From NCBI GenBank assembly GCA_022184915.1, contig JAGTJU010000003.1, positions 1 to 64,000 on the forward strand: a stretch of DNA of 64,000 nucleotides, read 5' to 3'. This DNA comes from Myxococcales bacterium. Its GTDB lineage: Bacteria; Myxococcota_A; Polyangia; Fen-1088. Both the position numbers and the translations under genes were made by a program. The notes beneath the pieces were generated by a model. It made no database searches. It was not told where the DNA came from and was given only the letters and a program-made list of their open reading frames with translations. Below, piece after piece: positions 7,456 through 15,972 of this stretch; the stretch's first letter is position 1, and every line of letters starts with the position of its first letter.

Positions 7456-10400
7456 TCAAAACTCATAGGAAAGAGATACCGCCACGCTTCGGCCTCGACG
7501 GTAGGCCCGCTGTGAAAGTCCCGCTTGCTCGACCTGAAAAAGTGGGTCCATTAAGTTCCGCCCCTTTATTTTTAGACGGAGGCGTTCCGTGAACGCGTAA
7601 GAAGCCGTGAAATCTACGAGCGGAACCGGCTGTTCGTACGCATCCGGTATGCCGGACTGCCCCACTTCCACGATGCGTTCACCGAGCATGTTGAACGCGA
7701 CCAAAAACTCAAAGCGGCCCTCTTCCGGGTCCGAATAGCCCAGCTGGAGATTCGCGATCCAAGGGCTCTGTCCCTGCATGGGCCGACGCAGATTCGTAGA
7801 ACCCGCCTTGTCTGCCTCAGGTATTTCGACCTCGGACCTGATCAGCGTCAGGTTGCCAGCAAGAAAGTAGCCCTCGAGTGCATCAACGTTCCGATCGAGC
7901 TCATAGCGAAAATCCATCTCAGCACCGTAGTTGCGTGCAGAAGGAATGTTGGTGAAGCGACGGAGGTTGTTGTCTCCTGGCTCGCCCGATGGAAGGATTG
8001 TTATCTCTATCGGATTGGTGAAATCTTTGCGGAACAGCGCGAAGGAGATCATCTCTGTGGCGCTGGCGTACCACTCGAATCGTGCGTCATAGTTGGTCAC
8101 ATCGGCCTGTCTCAGGTTCTCATTGCCGATGTAAGGAATGCGAGTCTCTGGATCGATGAACTTCGCCGGGGAGAGCTCTCGCAGCTGCGGCCTATTGACC
8201 GTTTGACTAACCGCAATGCGCAACTGGGAGTGCTCCGTCGTGTTCAGCGTGAGAGTACCGGCTGGGAGTATGTTGGTTTGTTCAATCGCCCCTGTGACCT
8301 CAGGAACTTGCATGGGGTTGACGATCACGAAAGGGCGCGTCGTGGCACTCACCAGCGCGCTCTCGACACGAACGCCACCCTGAAAGCGAAGCCACTTCTC
8401 GCGAATGAACTCGCCCATCAGGTATCCTGCGCTTGTGCGGGTCTTTGCCGTGTAGGCGTCTGTTGGAAGGAATTCGTCTTGGATATCGAGACGTCCGCTT
8501 GCGACTCTTTCCGGGGAGAAAATCTGATCGAGTGGCAGGGCTCGTTCTTCATCTGAGAGTCCGTCAGCGACGAACCGGTATCGGAGTACGCGCGCATCCC
8601 GATCCACTCGAGAAAAAAGGCCCCCACTGGACAGGAGAAGCTCGCTTTTGGCACCAAGTGAGACTGGAAGCTTCAGGTCAAATCCGTAGACGAGCGACTC
8701 GTCCATGAGAGTTTCGTAGTTTCTCCGCAATGGACCGGAGGCTACCAGGTAGCGAAACGTTGGATTCGGAACCTCAGCCGTCGGGGTATCGCGCACGTAT
8801 GAATATTCTCTGGTGTCGGGCTCGTCACGTGACGCTGTGGAATAGTTCGCCATCCACGACAGTTTGAGACGGGCGAGTCGCTCAAACTCGTGTTCACCTC
8901 GAAGTTGCTGGGCGAACAGCTGTTGTTCGTTCCAACTCAGCGTCGTCTTTTCGCGCTCACCAGAGTCGTTCGTGATACTGCGGTCAAGTGAGGAATTCTT
9001 GGCCGTCTTGCGCGTCAGGAGAGTGGTGGATTCGAGCCGGTGGTTTTTGCCAAACTCAGCGCTCACGGAGCCGACCGAGGCCATGCTCACGTCCTGCGTT
9101 GTTTGGCGAATAGCAGTTGGAAAGTCCCGTCGAAATCCGCCCGTGACCGTGTCGATGGTGATCTGCCCTCGATCTTCGCCGCGGAACATCCACCCATTGT
9201 CGTACTGGCCGGCCAGCTGTATCCCCACCTTGGCTCCATTGGAGAACGTCAAACGGTCTCCGATCTCAGCGTTGACTCCGAGATCGAGCGGCATCGTAAC
9301 TTGCTGGGCGGAGTAGTTGTGCTCGAAGAGCCCAACCTTGTCTTGGGCTGAGGGCCGGGCTGAGCGTGGCGTGATGTGGCTCAGGGAGGCTGTCTTCGTG
9401 CCCCCCTCGGTGAGCCTGAGCCATTCGCCGGGCACCGATCGAGTTCCATCGTCGTAGCCAAGCCAATCTCTCCCGCCGCCACGGTGCGTATTCCCGCTCT
9501 GAAAGGTGGTCACGCTGTTGGCGCCGGTGCTCAGGCCCAGAGAAAAGTGAAACTTCTCGGGAACGCCCCGTGTCCGCAACTGAACCACACCGCCCGAGAA
9601 GTCACCCGGCATGTCAGGGGAGTACGTCTTCTGGACCACCACGCTGCCTAGAACGCTAGTGGGAAAGAGATCGAGGGGAATCACTTTGCGGCTCGGATCC
9701 GGGCTGGGCAGGTCTGCACCATTGAGCAAAGTACTTGAGTACCTCTCCCCTAGACCACGAATGTAAATGTATTTTCCTCCTACCAGAGTGACGCCCGTGA
9801 CGCGTGTCAGAGCGGAAGCGGCGCTGCTGTCGCCCGCTGCGCTCATCTGCTCGGCTCCAAGGACGTCGGCGACATTCGACGTATCCCGCCGCTCGTCCAT
9901 GACCGAGGCCACAGTGCCCTCGACGTGGGGGGCAGTAACCACGAACTCGTCAAGCTCGACTGAAGATGGCGAAAGCTCGATCGGAACCTCGACCTTGCCC
10001 TTCGCTGGCACGACGATGCCATCTACAGTTTGGGTCGAGTATTGCGTGTGAATGATGGACAGCGCGTACTCGCCTGCGGGCAACTCGATCCGGAAGCGAC
10101 CCTGGGCATCGCTCTCAGCCTCCACAGGGGCACCTCGCACGAACACGCGCGCGCGCGCTACAGGCTTCTTTGTATCGAGTGACAACAAGAGCCCTTCCAG
10201 AAGTCCAGCCGGATTCGTAGCTTTGCGCTTCTCGAACGAGTCCTCCTCGTCCTGGCTGGTTTGCGACTTCTTGGCCACTTCGAGAAGCTGGTTGGTCACG
10301 GCTCCCGACTCGCTGAGCGTTACGATGAGTTCGGTGGTCTCGAAGGGAACCACCGGCACCTCGGAGATCTTCACCTCGACAGCTGGGCTCGAACCAGGCG

Positions 10401-10965
10401 CTCCAGGAACCAGTCCTCTCGGCACGAGCAAGTAGAGATTGTGAATTCCGCCTGGACCAGAAAACCCAGCCGCGCCGTCTTCGTTCGTTACAGCACGTGT
10501 CTCGCCAATGCGAGCCATGACGCCCAGAGCCGGGGTGCTCCTCCGCCCGATGAACACCACGACGTGAAGGGTCCCCCAATCCTTGGGGGCCTGCTGAGGA
10601 AGCTGGAGCAAGCCGGCCGAGGGGCCCGCTTTTGGTTGAGTATCACCCGAACCCGTCGTGGTGGGAGGCTGAGCGGCCCCTGCCTCGACCGGAGCGGCTT
10701 CGGGTGTCGGCGCTGGCGCAGCGCTTTCCTCGGGCACGCTGGACGCTTCAGGCTCAGCCGTGGGTTCCTGAGCCAACGCGGGCAGGGCAACCATGAGTAG
10801 CGCAACTGGCACAACGCTCATGAACCTGCGCGGGTTCAGCGCAAGGCCCGTCCGCGACCGCGTTAAAGGGGATGGATCCGTGGCTTGGGTCGGGAGCTTG
10901 GCTTCTTGATCATCGGTAGGCTGGCCACGAAGCGGGTTGGCACGGCTCTTGTTTTGGGGCGGCAT
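7456..10965 (-). CDS. TonB-dependent outer-membrane receptor with two N-terminal Ig-like domains
   Basis: From the ATG at 10965 this is 1169 residues. A hydrophobic signal segment (about 49-66, ending ALPALAQ) follows an RR-containing stretch. Then come a Pro/Ala-rich linker, two carboxypeptidase-regulatory-like beta-sandwich domains (about 129-218 and 255-332), a plug (about 338-480, containing YIYIRGLGERYSSTLLNGA) and a C-terminal beta-barrel ending in Phe. An ATG at 10821 would give a conventional short signal peptide, but one without basic residues. I prefer 10965 because it keeps the RR and places the Pho-box-like array 88 bp upstream, the same distance as in the next gene. The ligand is not evident. 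The TonB/ExbBD cluster at 1-4.8 kb could energise it. Confidence 0.88.
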   Translation of the reverse strand: MPPQNKSRANPLRGQPTDDQEAKLPTQATDPSPLTRSRTGLALNPRRFMSVVPVALLMVALPALAQEPTAEPEASSVPEESAAPAPTPEAAPVEAGAAQPPTTTGSGDTQPKAGPSAGLLQLPQQAPKDWGTLHVVVFIGRRSTPALGVMARIGETRAVTNEDGAAGFSGPGGIHNLYLLVPRGLVPGAPGSSPAVEVKISEVPVVPFETTELIVTLSESGAVTNQLLEVAKKSQTSQDEEDSFEKRKATNPAGLLEGLLLSLDTKKPVARARVFVRGAPVEAESDAQGRFRIELPAGEYALSIIHTQYSTQTVDGIVVPAKGKVEVPIELSPSSVELDEFVVTAPHVEGTVASVMDERRDTSNVADVLGAEQMSAAGDSSAASALTRVTGVTLVGGKYIYIRGLGERYSSTLLNGADLPSPDPSRKVIPLDLFPTSVLGSVVVQKTYSPDMPGDFSGGVVQLRTRGVPEKFHFSLGLSTGANSVTTFQSGNTHRGGGRDWLGYDDGTRSVPGEWLRLTEGGTKTASLSHITPRSARPSAQDKVGLFEHNYSAQQVTMPLDLGVNAEIGDRLTFSNGAKVGIQLAGQYDNGWMFRGEDRGQITIDTVTGGFRRDFPTAIRQTTQDVSMASVGSVSAEFGKNHRLESTTLLTRKTAKNSSLDRSITNDSGEREKTTLSWNEQQLFAQQLRGEHEFERLARLKLSWMANYSTASRDEPDTREYSYVRDTPTAEVPNPTFRYLVASGPLRRNYETLMDESLVYGFDLKLPVSLGAKSELLLSSGGLFSRVDRDARVLRYRFVADGLSDEERALPLDQIFSPERVASGRLDIQDEFLPTDAYTAKTRTSAGYLMGEFIREKWLRFQGGVRVESALVSATTRPFVIVNPMQVPEVTGAIEQTNILPAGTLTLNTTEHSQLRIAVSQTVNRPQLRELSPAKFIDPETRIPYIGNENLRQADVTNYDARFEWYASATEMISFALFRKDFTNPIEITILPSGEPGDNNLRRFTNIPSARNYGAEMDFRYELDRNVDALEGYFLAGNLTLIRSEVEIPEADKAGSTNLRRPMQGQSPWIANLQLGYSDPEEGRFEFLVAFNMLGERIVEVGQSGIPDAYEQPVPLVDFTASYAFTERLRLKIKGRNLMDPLFQVEQAGLSQRAYRRGRSVAVSLSYEF

Positions 10966-11052
10966 GGGCGTTCGGGTGTAGTTGGTATGGGACGAGGTCC
11001 GAGCCCCCGGGGGAGGTTGGCCGGCAGGGTAGTGGCCGAGTTCCCCCGTTTG

Positions 11053-11081
11053 GAGACAGAAAAGCAACAGTTCTGCAACAG
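11053..11081 (-). promoter_or_regulatory. Pho-box-like triple repeat upstream of the TonB-dependent receptor
   Basis: On the minus strand three direct 7-mers, CTGTTGC (11081-11075), CTGTTGC (11070-11064) and CTGTCTC (11059-11053), repeat with an exact 11-bp period. Orientation is towards the receptor gene, 88 bp from the ATG at 10965. The half-sites deviate from the CTGTCAT consensus mainly at positions 5-7. It is part of a set of four arrays with the same architecture. Confidence 0.55.
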
Positions 11082-11217
11082 AACGACGAGCTCTATGTGC
11101 ACCGTTCCCTACACCCGCAAGCAGCCTTCAGTTACCCCCGAACGTGGGCCCAAAAAGCGCCAATCGAAACCACGCGCTCCACAAGAGCGCACGCCAGCGG
11201 TACCGCGGTGGCCAGAC

Positions 11218-14200
11218 TCAGTCCACCCAGACGACCCGAGCGTTGAAGTCGAAGTCCGGTACCGTGCCCGAACACTCTAGGTGGTAGTCGGGCGCCAACT
11301 GGCAGGCGTGGGTTGCAACACTGGGTGTCGTCGTATGTTGCCCGATGTCATCGAGCGACCTCACCGCCCCCGTTGTAGGCCACGGCGTCACGAAACTGCC
11401 GCCGCAAGGGCTGTTTCCGTTACTACAGCAAATGGAATACGAGCTCCCTATGTTGCAAGCGATGCTGCACGACTTGTACTGGGGGTGTCCCATGTTCCCC
11501 TCCACGAGGCATGCGTTGCCGTTCCCGATGCAGGTCAGCTTGCAACGGGACTGGTCAATCACGCGTCCGGTTACACGGAGTTCCACTGTGCGCGTCGCTT
11601 CGTAACACTCACAGCCGTCAGAGGTAAGGCCGTTGCAGTCTTTGCGCCCGGAAGCGCAAACGCAGCTGCCACTTGAGCATACCCTTTGGAACTCGGTACA
11701 ACCCTGGCCCTGTGCTCCACTGACGTTACTGCAGGTTCCCGTTGAGCAGATCTGGCAAGCACCCGAGCAAGTCGAATTACAGCAAATGCCGGCGGCGCAG
11801 TTTCCGGTTTGGCATTCCCCCACCCGGCCGCAGCTCGCACCCTGCGCCTTCTTGGCCCTGCATACCCCCCCGCTGTCACAGTACGCCCCGGAAGCGCAGC
11901 CGTTGTCTGCACTGCAGGCGTTCGAGCAGGCTGAGCCTTTGCACGTACCGGGTGTGCAGGGGGTGGCCATCGGGGTCACGCATTGGCCATTCGAGCACGT
12001 GGGCGCGGCCGTCTGGCTCGCGCCGTCCTTGCAGGTTGCTGACCCACAAGACGTCCCGTTCGCCACCGATTGGCATACCCCGGACACACATTGGCCGGTG
12101 AAACCGCAGGCTGAGGGCGCACATTCGCTGGGGAATGACCCACTCAAAGGCTCGCACGTCCCTGTTCCGCAGGCCTGGCAGGCCCCCGTACACGCATTGT
12201 TGCAACACACCCCGTCCGGCGCGCAGAAACCAGACCCACACTCGCCCGCGGCCGCGCAAGCAACGCCCAGCTTCTTCTTGCACTGGGTACCCACGCACGT
12301 TTTGTTGGCGTCGAGGCAGTCCGCATCCTTGGTGCACGTTTCAAGGCATGTGCCGTTGTTGCAGGTGAACTCACCGCACGGTTTGACCGTCGGTGTCGTG
12401 CACTTGCGGGCCCCGTCGCACGTGGACGCGGGCGTGGCTGTTTTTTTGTCGGCGCTACAGGACGCCCCCGGGCAGGCCGCGTCGCTGGCGCCGCTCGGCA
12501 GGGCCGTGCACACGCCGTTCGTGCCGCCGCTGTCCTTGGCAGCACACGACTCGCAGGCCCCGCTGCAGTCCGCGTTGCAGCAGTACCCATCGACGCACTT
12601 GTCCGAGCCACAGGCGGCGTTGTTGGCACATCCACTGCCGTTCGCAAGCGCACATTGCTTCGTCCGTGCGTTGCACTTCTTCCCGTTGCGGCAGTCTGCA
12701 TCCTCCGCACAGCTGGCCTTGCATGATGAGCCACCACAAACCAAGTCGTTTGCGCACGTGTTTCCGGCCGGCGTCGCGCACTTGCCCGCGCCGTCACACG
12801 TTGAAGCGCCGATCTCTTTGGACTTATCGCCCGAGCACGTGGCCCCCGCGCAGATCACCCCGCTATCGTAAACGGCACACTTGCCGGCTCCGTCACAGAC
12901 GCCCGTGGTGCCGCAGGTCGAGCTCGTTTTGGCCTCGCACTGGTTGAGAGGATCCTGACCACTCGGCACATCCGAGCACGTGCCCTCCTTGCCTGCCACC
13001 TTGCAAGACTTACAGGTGCCGGAGCACGCCGTCGTGCAGCACACGCCCTCGCCCGTGCAGATTCCAGACGCACACTGATCGTTGTTGCTGCACAGCTGGC
13101 CCGGCTTGCGCTTGCCGCATAGAGAGCTGACGCACGAATTGGGTGCCACGCACTGATCGTCTCGCGAACAGGAATCGGCGCACGCGTTGCCGCTGCAGGT
13201 ATGAGGTGCACAGGACGTGTCTTCCTTGACCTTCTTGCAGGTTCCCAAACCATCACACTGACGCGCGTAAACCAGCATGTTCGAGGTCGAGTTGCAGCTT
13301 TGTTCGGAACACGGCGTGGCCTCGGCAAAAAGCTGGCACGCCCCGTTGCCGTTGCATCGACCGTTTTCCTTGCAGGTATTGGGGTCCTTTGCCTTGCACA
13401 CGTCCCTTGGATCGTCGCTGCCGGCAGGCACCTCCGTGCACTTGCCGCGGCTCGTGGGAAACGCGCAGTACTGGCACGTCCCGGTACAGGCGCTTTCGCA
13501 ACAGACCTCGTCCACACACTGCCCCGAAGCGCACTCACCCCCGTTTTTGCAGGTACCGCCCAGGGGCTTGAGACCACAACTGTTGTTCGTGCAGACGGCG
13601 CCGCCCGTGCAGTCGGCGTCGGTCGTGCACTTGTCCAGGCACGCATTACCCCGACAGACGTTGGGCGCGCAGGCAACCGGCTTACCGGGTACGCACGACC
13701 CGTTTCCATCGCACTCGCTCGCCGGAATGCCGTCGTTGCCCGCACACGTCGCGCCCGCACACACCGTGCCCTTCGCAAACTTGGCGCAGACACCCTTGCC
13801 GTCGCACTTCCCCGTTTCTCCGCACATCCCCGCAGCCGTGGCCTTGCAGATGTTTCTCGTGTCGTCCGCACCCGCGGGAACAGGCAAGCACTCGCCCACC
13901 TTGTTGAGTTGGTTGCAGCTGAGGCAGGCGCCCTTGCAATCCTGGTTGCAACAGACCTCGTCCGCGCAGAATCCCGTTTCGCACTCGCCGCCCACCTTAC
14001 AGGCCGCGCCGATGAGCTTTTTGCCGCAGCTTTTCCTGTTTGTCTCGGGATCGAGCTTGCAGGCCTTGCCCGTATCGCACTGTGCGTCTGTCTCGCATTC
14101 GTCAAAGCAGGCAACTTTGGCGGGATCGCAGAGGAAGCTTCCGCAAACCAGGTTCTTCTCGGCGCTGCAGCTGCCGGCCGAACAGACCTTGCGGTCGCGT

Positions 14201-14979
14201 GAGCCGGTGCGATCGCAAGTGCCCTCGGCACACAGGGTGCCGTCGGGATGTTTGCGGCAAGCCCCTGCCCCATCGCAGGTGCCATCGAAGCCGCAGGACG
14301 AGGCGGGATCCACTTGGCAGGACTTCATTTCCCCCGGCGCTTGGCCCGCGGGCGTGGGCAGGCAGCTGCCCATGCTTCCCTGAAGGTTGCAGGCTTGGCA
14401 CGCGCCCGTGCACGCCGACTCACAACAGACGCCATCGGCGCAGAACCCGCTTTGGCATTCGCTGGCCGCACCGCAGGCGGCGCCTTTGTCCTTGTCGCCC
14501 CGCTCCGTCGAAGCGTCGAGCCTCTCTTCGACAGCCCCTGCATCCATGGGGGTCTCGCTCACCATCGCGTCGATCTCGGGCATGACGACGCCTCCCGCCA
14601 TGCGAAGCGGGAACACCACGCGCGTGCATCCGCTTTCCAGGGCGACACCCGCAAGTTGGTTTGCCTCACCCACGGGCGCCGCATCGGCCAAGGGCGTGGC
14701 GCTCACGGCGAAGGTCTGCCCCGCCGCATAGTCGGGAATCTTCACCTCGAAGCGTCTTTGTCCCGGGCACGCCAGCGGGGTCTCGAAATCGACGCCGGCT
14801 TCATCCGCCCGTGCCAGCCGGAACGCCAACTTGTTCGCGGCTGCCAGGTCCTGGCCACACTGGAACTCCACCAGCAGGGTGTTGGCGTTGCACGCGCGCG
14901 GCTCGGCGTCTTTCGCGCAACCGATGAGGCCTACCGCGGCGGCAAGCAAGAAGGTCTGGATGAGACCGAAGGTCTTCAT
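11218..14979 (-). CDS. Giant Cys-rich outer-surface lipoprotein with seven long repeats
   Basis: A 1253-residue lipoprotein with a lipobox (VGLIGC, Cys at about 21). An N-terminal domain (about 25-150) is followed by about 950 residues of Cys-rich sequence. The motif CxDxVCCxxACxGxC appears seven times, so the region is seven tandem units of roughly 150 residues, each with CDGxGxC and CxxDxDC submotifs; the last unit is degenerate. The C-terminal ~120 residues are different and also hold several Cys. The protein is expected to be disulfide-rich and exposed. Its ATG overlaps the stop of the PEGA gene (ATGA), so the two are probably coupled. Function is unknown; adhesion or ligand binding are guesses. 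Confidence 0.85.
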   Translation of the reverse strand: MKTFGLIQTFLLAAAVGLIGCAKDAEPRACNANTLLVEFQCGQDLAAANKLAFRLARADEAGVDFETPLACPGQRRFEVKIPDYAAGQTFAVSATPLADAAPVGEANQLAGVALESGCTRVVFPLRMAGGVVMPEIDAMVSETPMDAGAVEERLDASTERGDKDKGAACGAASECQSGFCADGVCCESACTGACQACNLQGSMGSCLPTPAGQAPGEMKSCQVDPASSCGFDGTCDGAGACRKHPDGTLCAEGTCDRTGSRDRKVCSAGSCSAEKNLVCGSFLCDPAKVACFDECETDAQCDTGKACKLDPETNRKSCGKKLIGAACKVGGECETGFCADEVCCNQDCKGACLSCNQLNKVGECLPVPAGADDTRNICKATAAGMCGETGKCDGKGVCAKFAKGTVCAGATCAGNDGIPASECDGNGSCVPGKPVACAPNVCRGNACLDKCTTDADCTGGAVCTNNSCGLKPLGGTCKNGGECASGQCVDEVCCESACTGTCQYCAFPTSRGKCTEVPAGSDDPRDVCKAKDPNTCKENGRCNGNGACQLFAEATPCSEQSCNSTSNMLVYARQCDGLGTCKKVKEDTSCAPHTCSGNACADSCSRDDQCVAPNSCVSSLCGKRKPGQLCSNNDQCASGICTGEGVCCTTACSGTCKSCKVAGKEGTCSDVPSGQDPLNQCEAKTSSTCGTTGVCDGAGKCAVYDSGVICAGATCSGDKSKEIGASTCDGAGKCATPAGNTCANDLVCGGSSCKASCAEDADCRNGKKCNARTKQCALANGSGCANNAACGSDKCVDGYCCNADCSGACESCAAKDSGGTNGVCTALPSGASDAACPGASCSADKKTATPASTCDGARKCTTPTVKPCGEFTCNNGTCLETCTKDADCLDANKTCVGTQCKKKLGVACAAAGECGSGFCAPDGVCCNNACTGACQACGTGTCEPLSGSFPSECAPSACGFTGQCVSGVCQSVANGTSCGSATCKDGASQTAAPTCSNGQCVTPMATPCTPGTCKGSACSNACSADNGCASGAYCDSGGVCRAKKAQGASCGRVGECQTGNCAAGICCNSTCSGACQICSTGTCSNVSGAQGQGCTEFQRVCSSGSCVCASGRKDCNGLTSDGCECYEATRTVELRVTGRVIDQSRCKLTCIGNGNACLVEGNMGHPQYKSCSIACNIGSSYSICCSNGNSPCGGSFVTPWPTTGAVRSLDDIGQHTTTPSVATHACQLAPDYHLECSGTVPDFDFNARVVWVD

Positions 14980-15815
14980 GGCTGTGCTCCCGGATTGTAC
15001 GTGCCCGTGTCGTCAACCTCGGGCCCCGGAGTCGTGCCGCCACCGCCGCTCAAGGCCACCGCCACGACGGAAGCCGCCACCACGGCGCCCACGACGCCCC
15101 AAAACCAGGCCTTCTTGTACACAGGTGACCCCGCAGGCTCCGCGTCGTTGAGCTGCGTCTCCTGGGCCGACACGGACTCGAATCCATCGCTGGGCGTCGT
15201 CGGCAGCGGGTTCGCCGCCGCGGAGGCAACGGGCGCGCTTGGCGCCAGGGACTCCTCGAGACGGATCAGTACCCGCTGGTACTGCCCGCCGCTCAAGCTC
15301 AAGCTGCGGTAGCCGCGCGCAAAGCCCGCCTTGGTCACCTCGATGTCAACCGCGCCGGCGTTCACGACCACGGCGTCCTGCAAGGGCATGGTGCCCGCCT
15401 CGCGACCGTTGATGGTCACGAGCGCGCCGTCCGGGCCGCCGTTGACCTCCACGCGGGCCACGTTGGCCTTCACGGCTTCCAGCGAATCGCGAAGCACCTC
15501 GCGGTTTTTCTGAACCCACCTGTCGCCCCGCGCTTTCAGCGCCTCGGAGAGCCTCGCCTCCGCCTCGCTCCAGCGCCCCAGCGCCTGAAGGCACAGGCCC
15601 CACTGGGCGGCCGCGCGCGGCGTGGAGGACTGCGTGTAGGCTTTCTCGAACTTGGACAGCGCCTCGGCGTCCTGGCCCAGGCGCCGGAGCTCGACACCCT
15701 CGGCGATCAACGACTCTGCCGTGTCACCAGCCCAGGCGGGCCCCCCACTGAGGATGACGAGGCCCAAGAAAAACGCGCGCAGCCAGCGCCTCGCCGTTGC
15801 CGATGGATCGATCAT
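14976..15815 (-). CDS. TPR-PEGA domain protein with C-terminal membrane helix
   Basis: A 279-residue protein: signal peptide or N-terminal anchor (about 10-30, ending GGPAWAG), a TPR region (about 35-110), a PEGA domain (about 120-190, with GGPDGALVTINGREAGTMPL) and a membrane helix near 235-257 followed by a Gly-rich tail. PEGA domains occur in bacterial surface and S-layer-associated proteins, and TPR-PEGA-helix proteins are common in Myxococcota. The start at 15815 is chosen for its GAGGTGAC ribosome-binding site; a longer GTG frame upstream lacks one. The stop overlaps the ATG of the giant Cys-rich lipoprotein, suggesting a joint envelope function. Confidence 0.83.
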   Translation of the reverse strand: MIDPSATARRWLRAFFLGLVILSGGPAWAGDTAESLIAEGVELRRLGQDAEALSKFEKAYTQSSTPRAAAQWGLCLQALGRWSEAEARLSEALKARGDRWVQKNREVLRDSLEAVKANVARVEVNGGPDGALVTINGREAGTMPLQDAVVVNAGAVDIEVTKAGFARGYRSLSLSGGQYQRVLIRLEESLAPSAPVASAAANPLPTTPSDGFESVSAQETQLNDAEPAGSPVYKKAWFWGVVGAVVAASVVAVALSGGGGTTPGPEVDDTGTYNPGAQP

Positions 15816-15921
15816 GTCACCTCGATGAGCTCTCAAGACCTGTACCCGCGCCAAAGCGCGACGCACAAATGCCAGCGCCTCAACTGAGCGGCGCCAGTCT
15901 GCCGCTCAGAACGCAGATCCA

Positions 15922-15939
15922 GGTGACAGTTCTGTGACA
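15922..15939 (-). promoter_or_regulatory. Pho-box-like double repeat upstream of the PEGA/Cys-rich operon
   Basis: On the minus strand TGTCACA (15939-15933) and TGTCACC (15928-15922) are near-perfect direct repeats with an 11-bp period, the best match in the window to the Pho-box half-site. They point towards the PEGA gene, 107 bp from its ATG. Confidence 0.6.
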
Positions 15940-15972
15940 TCGGCGCAGGCGTTGCGCCGCACAGAGGCCCGT

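Noticed and set aside
11633-14383. Long plus-strand frames (up to 412 codons) opposite the giant Cys-rich lipoprotein.
   Set aside because: Codons of the Cys-rich gene leave few stops on the opposite strand; the frames are low-complexity (Pro/His/Ala/Arg) with no domain and overlap one another.
15885-15908. Perfect 8-bp inverted repeat (TGAGCGGC/GCCGCTCA) between the dehydrogenase and PEGA genes.
   Set aside because: No T-tract on either strand; it lies between the Pho-box-like array and the PEGA start and may be a leader hairpin, but I cannot assign a role.
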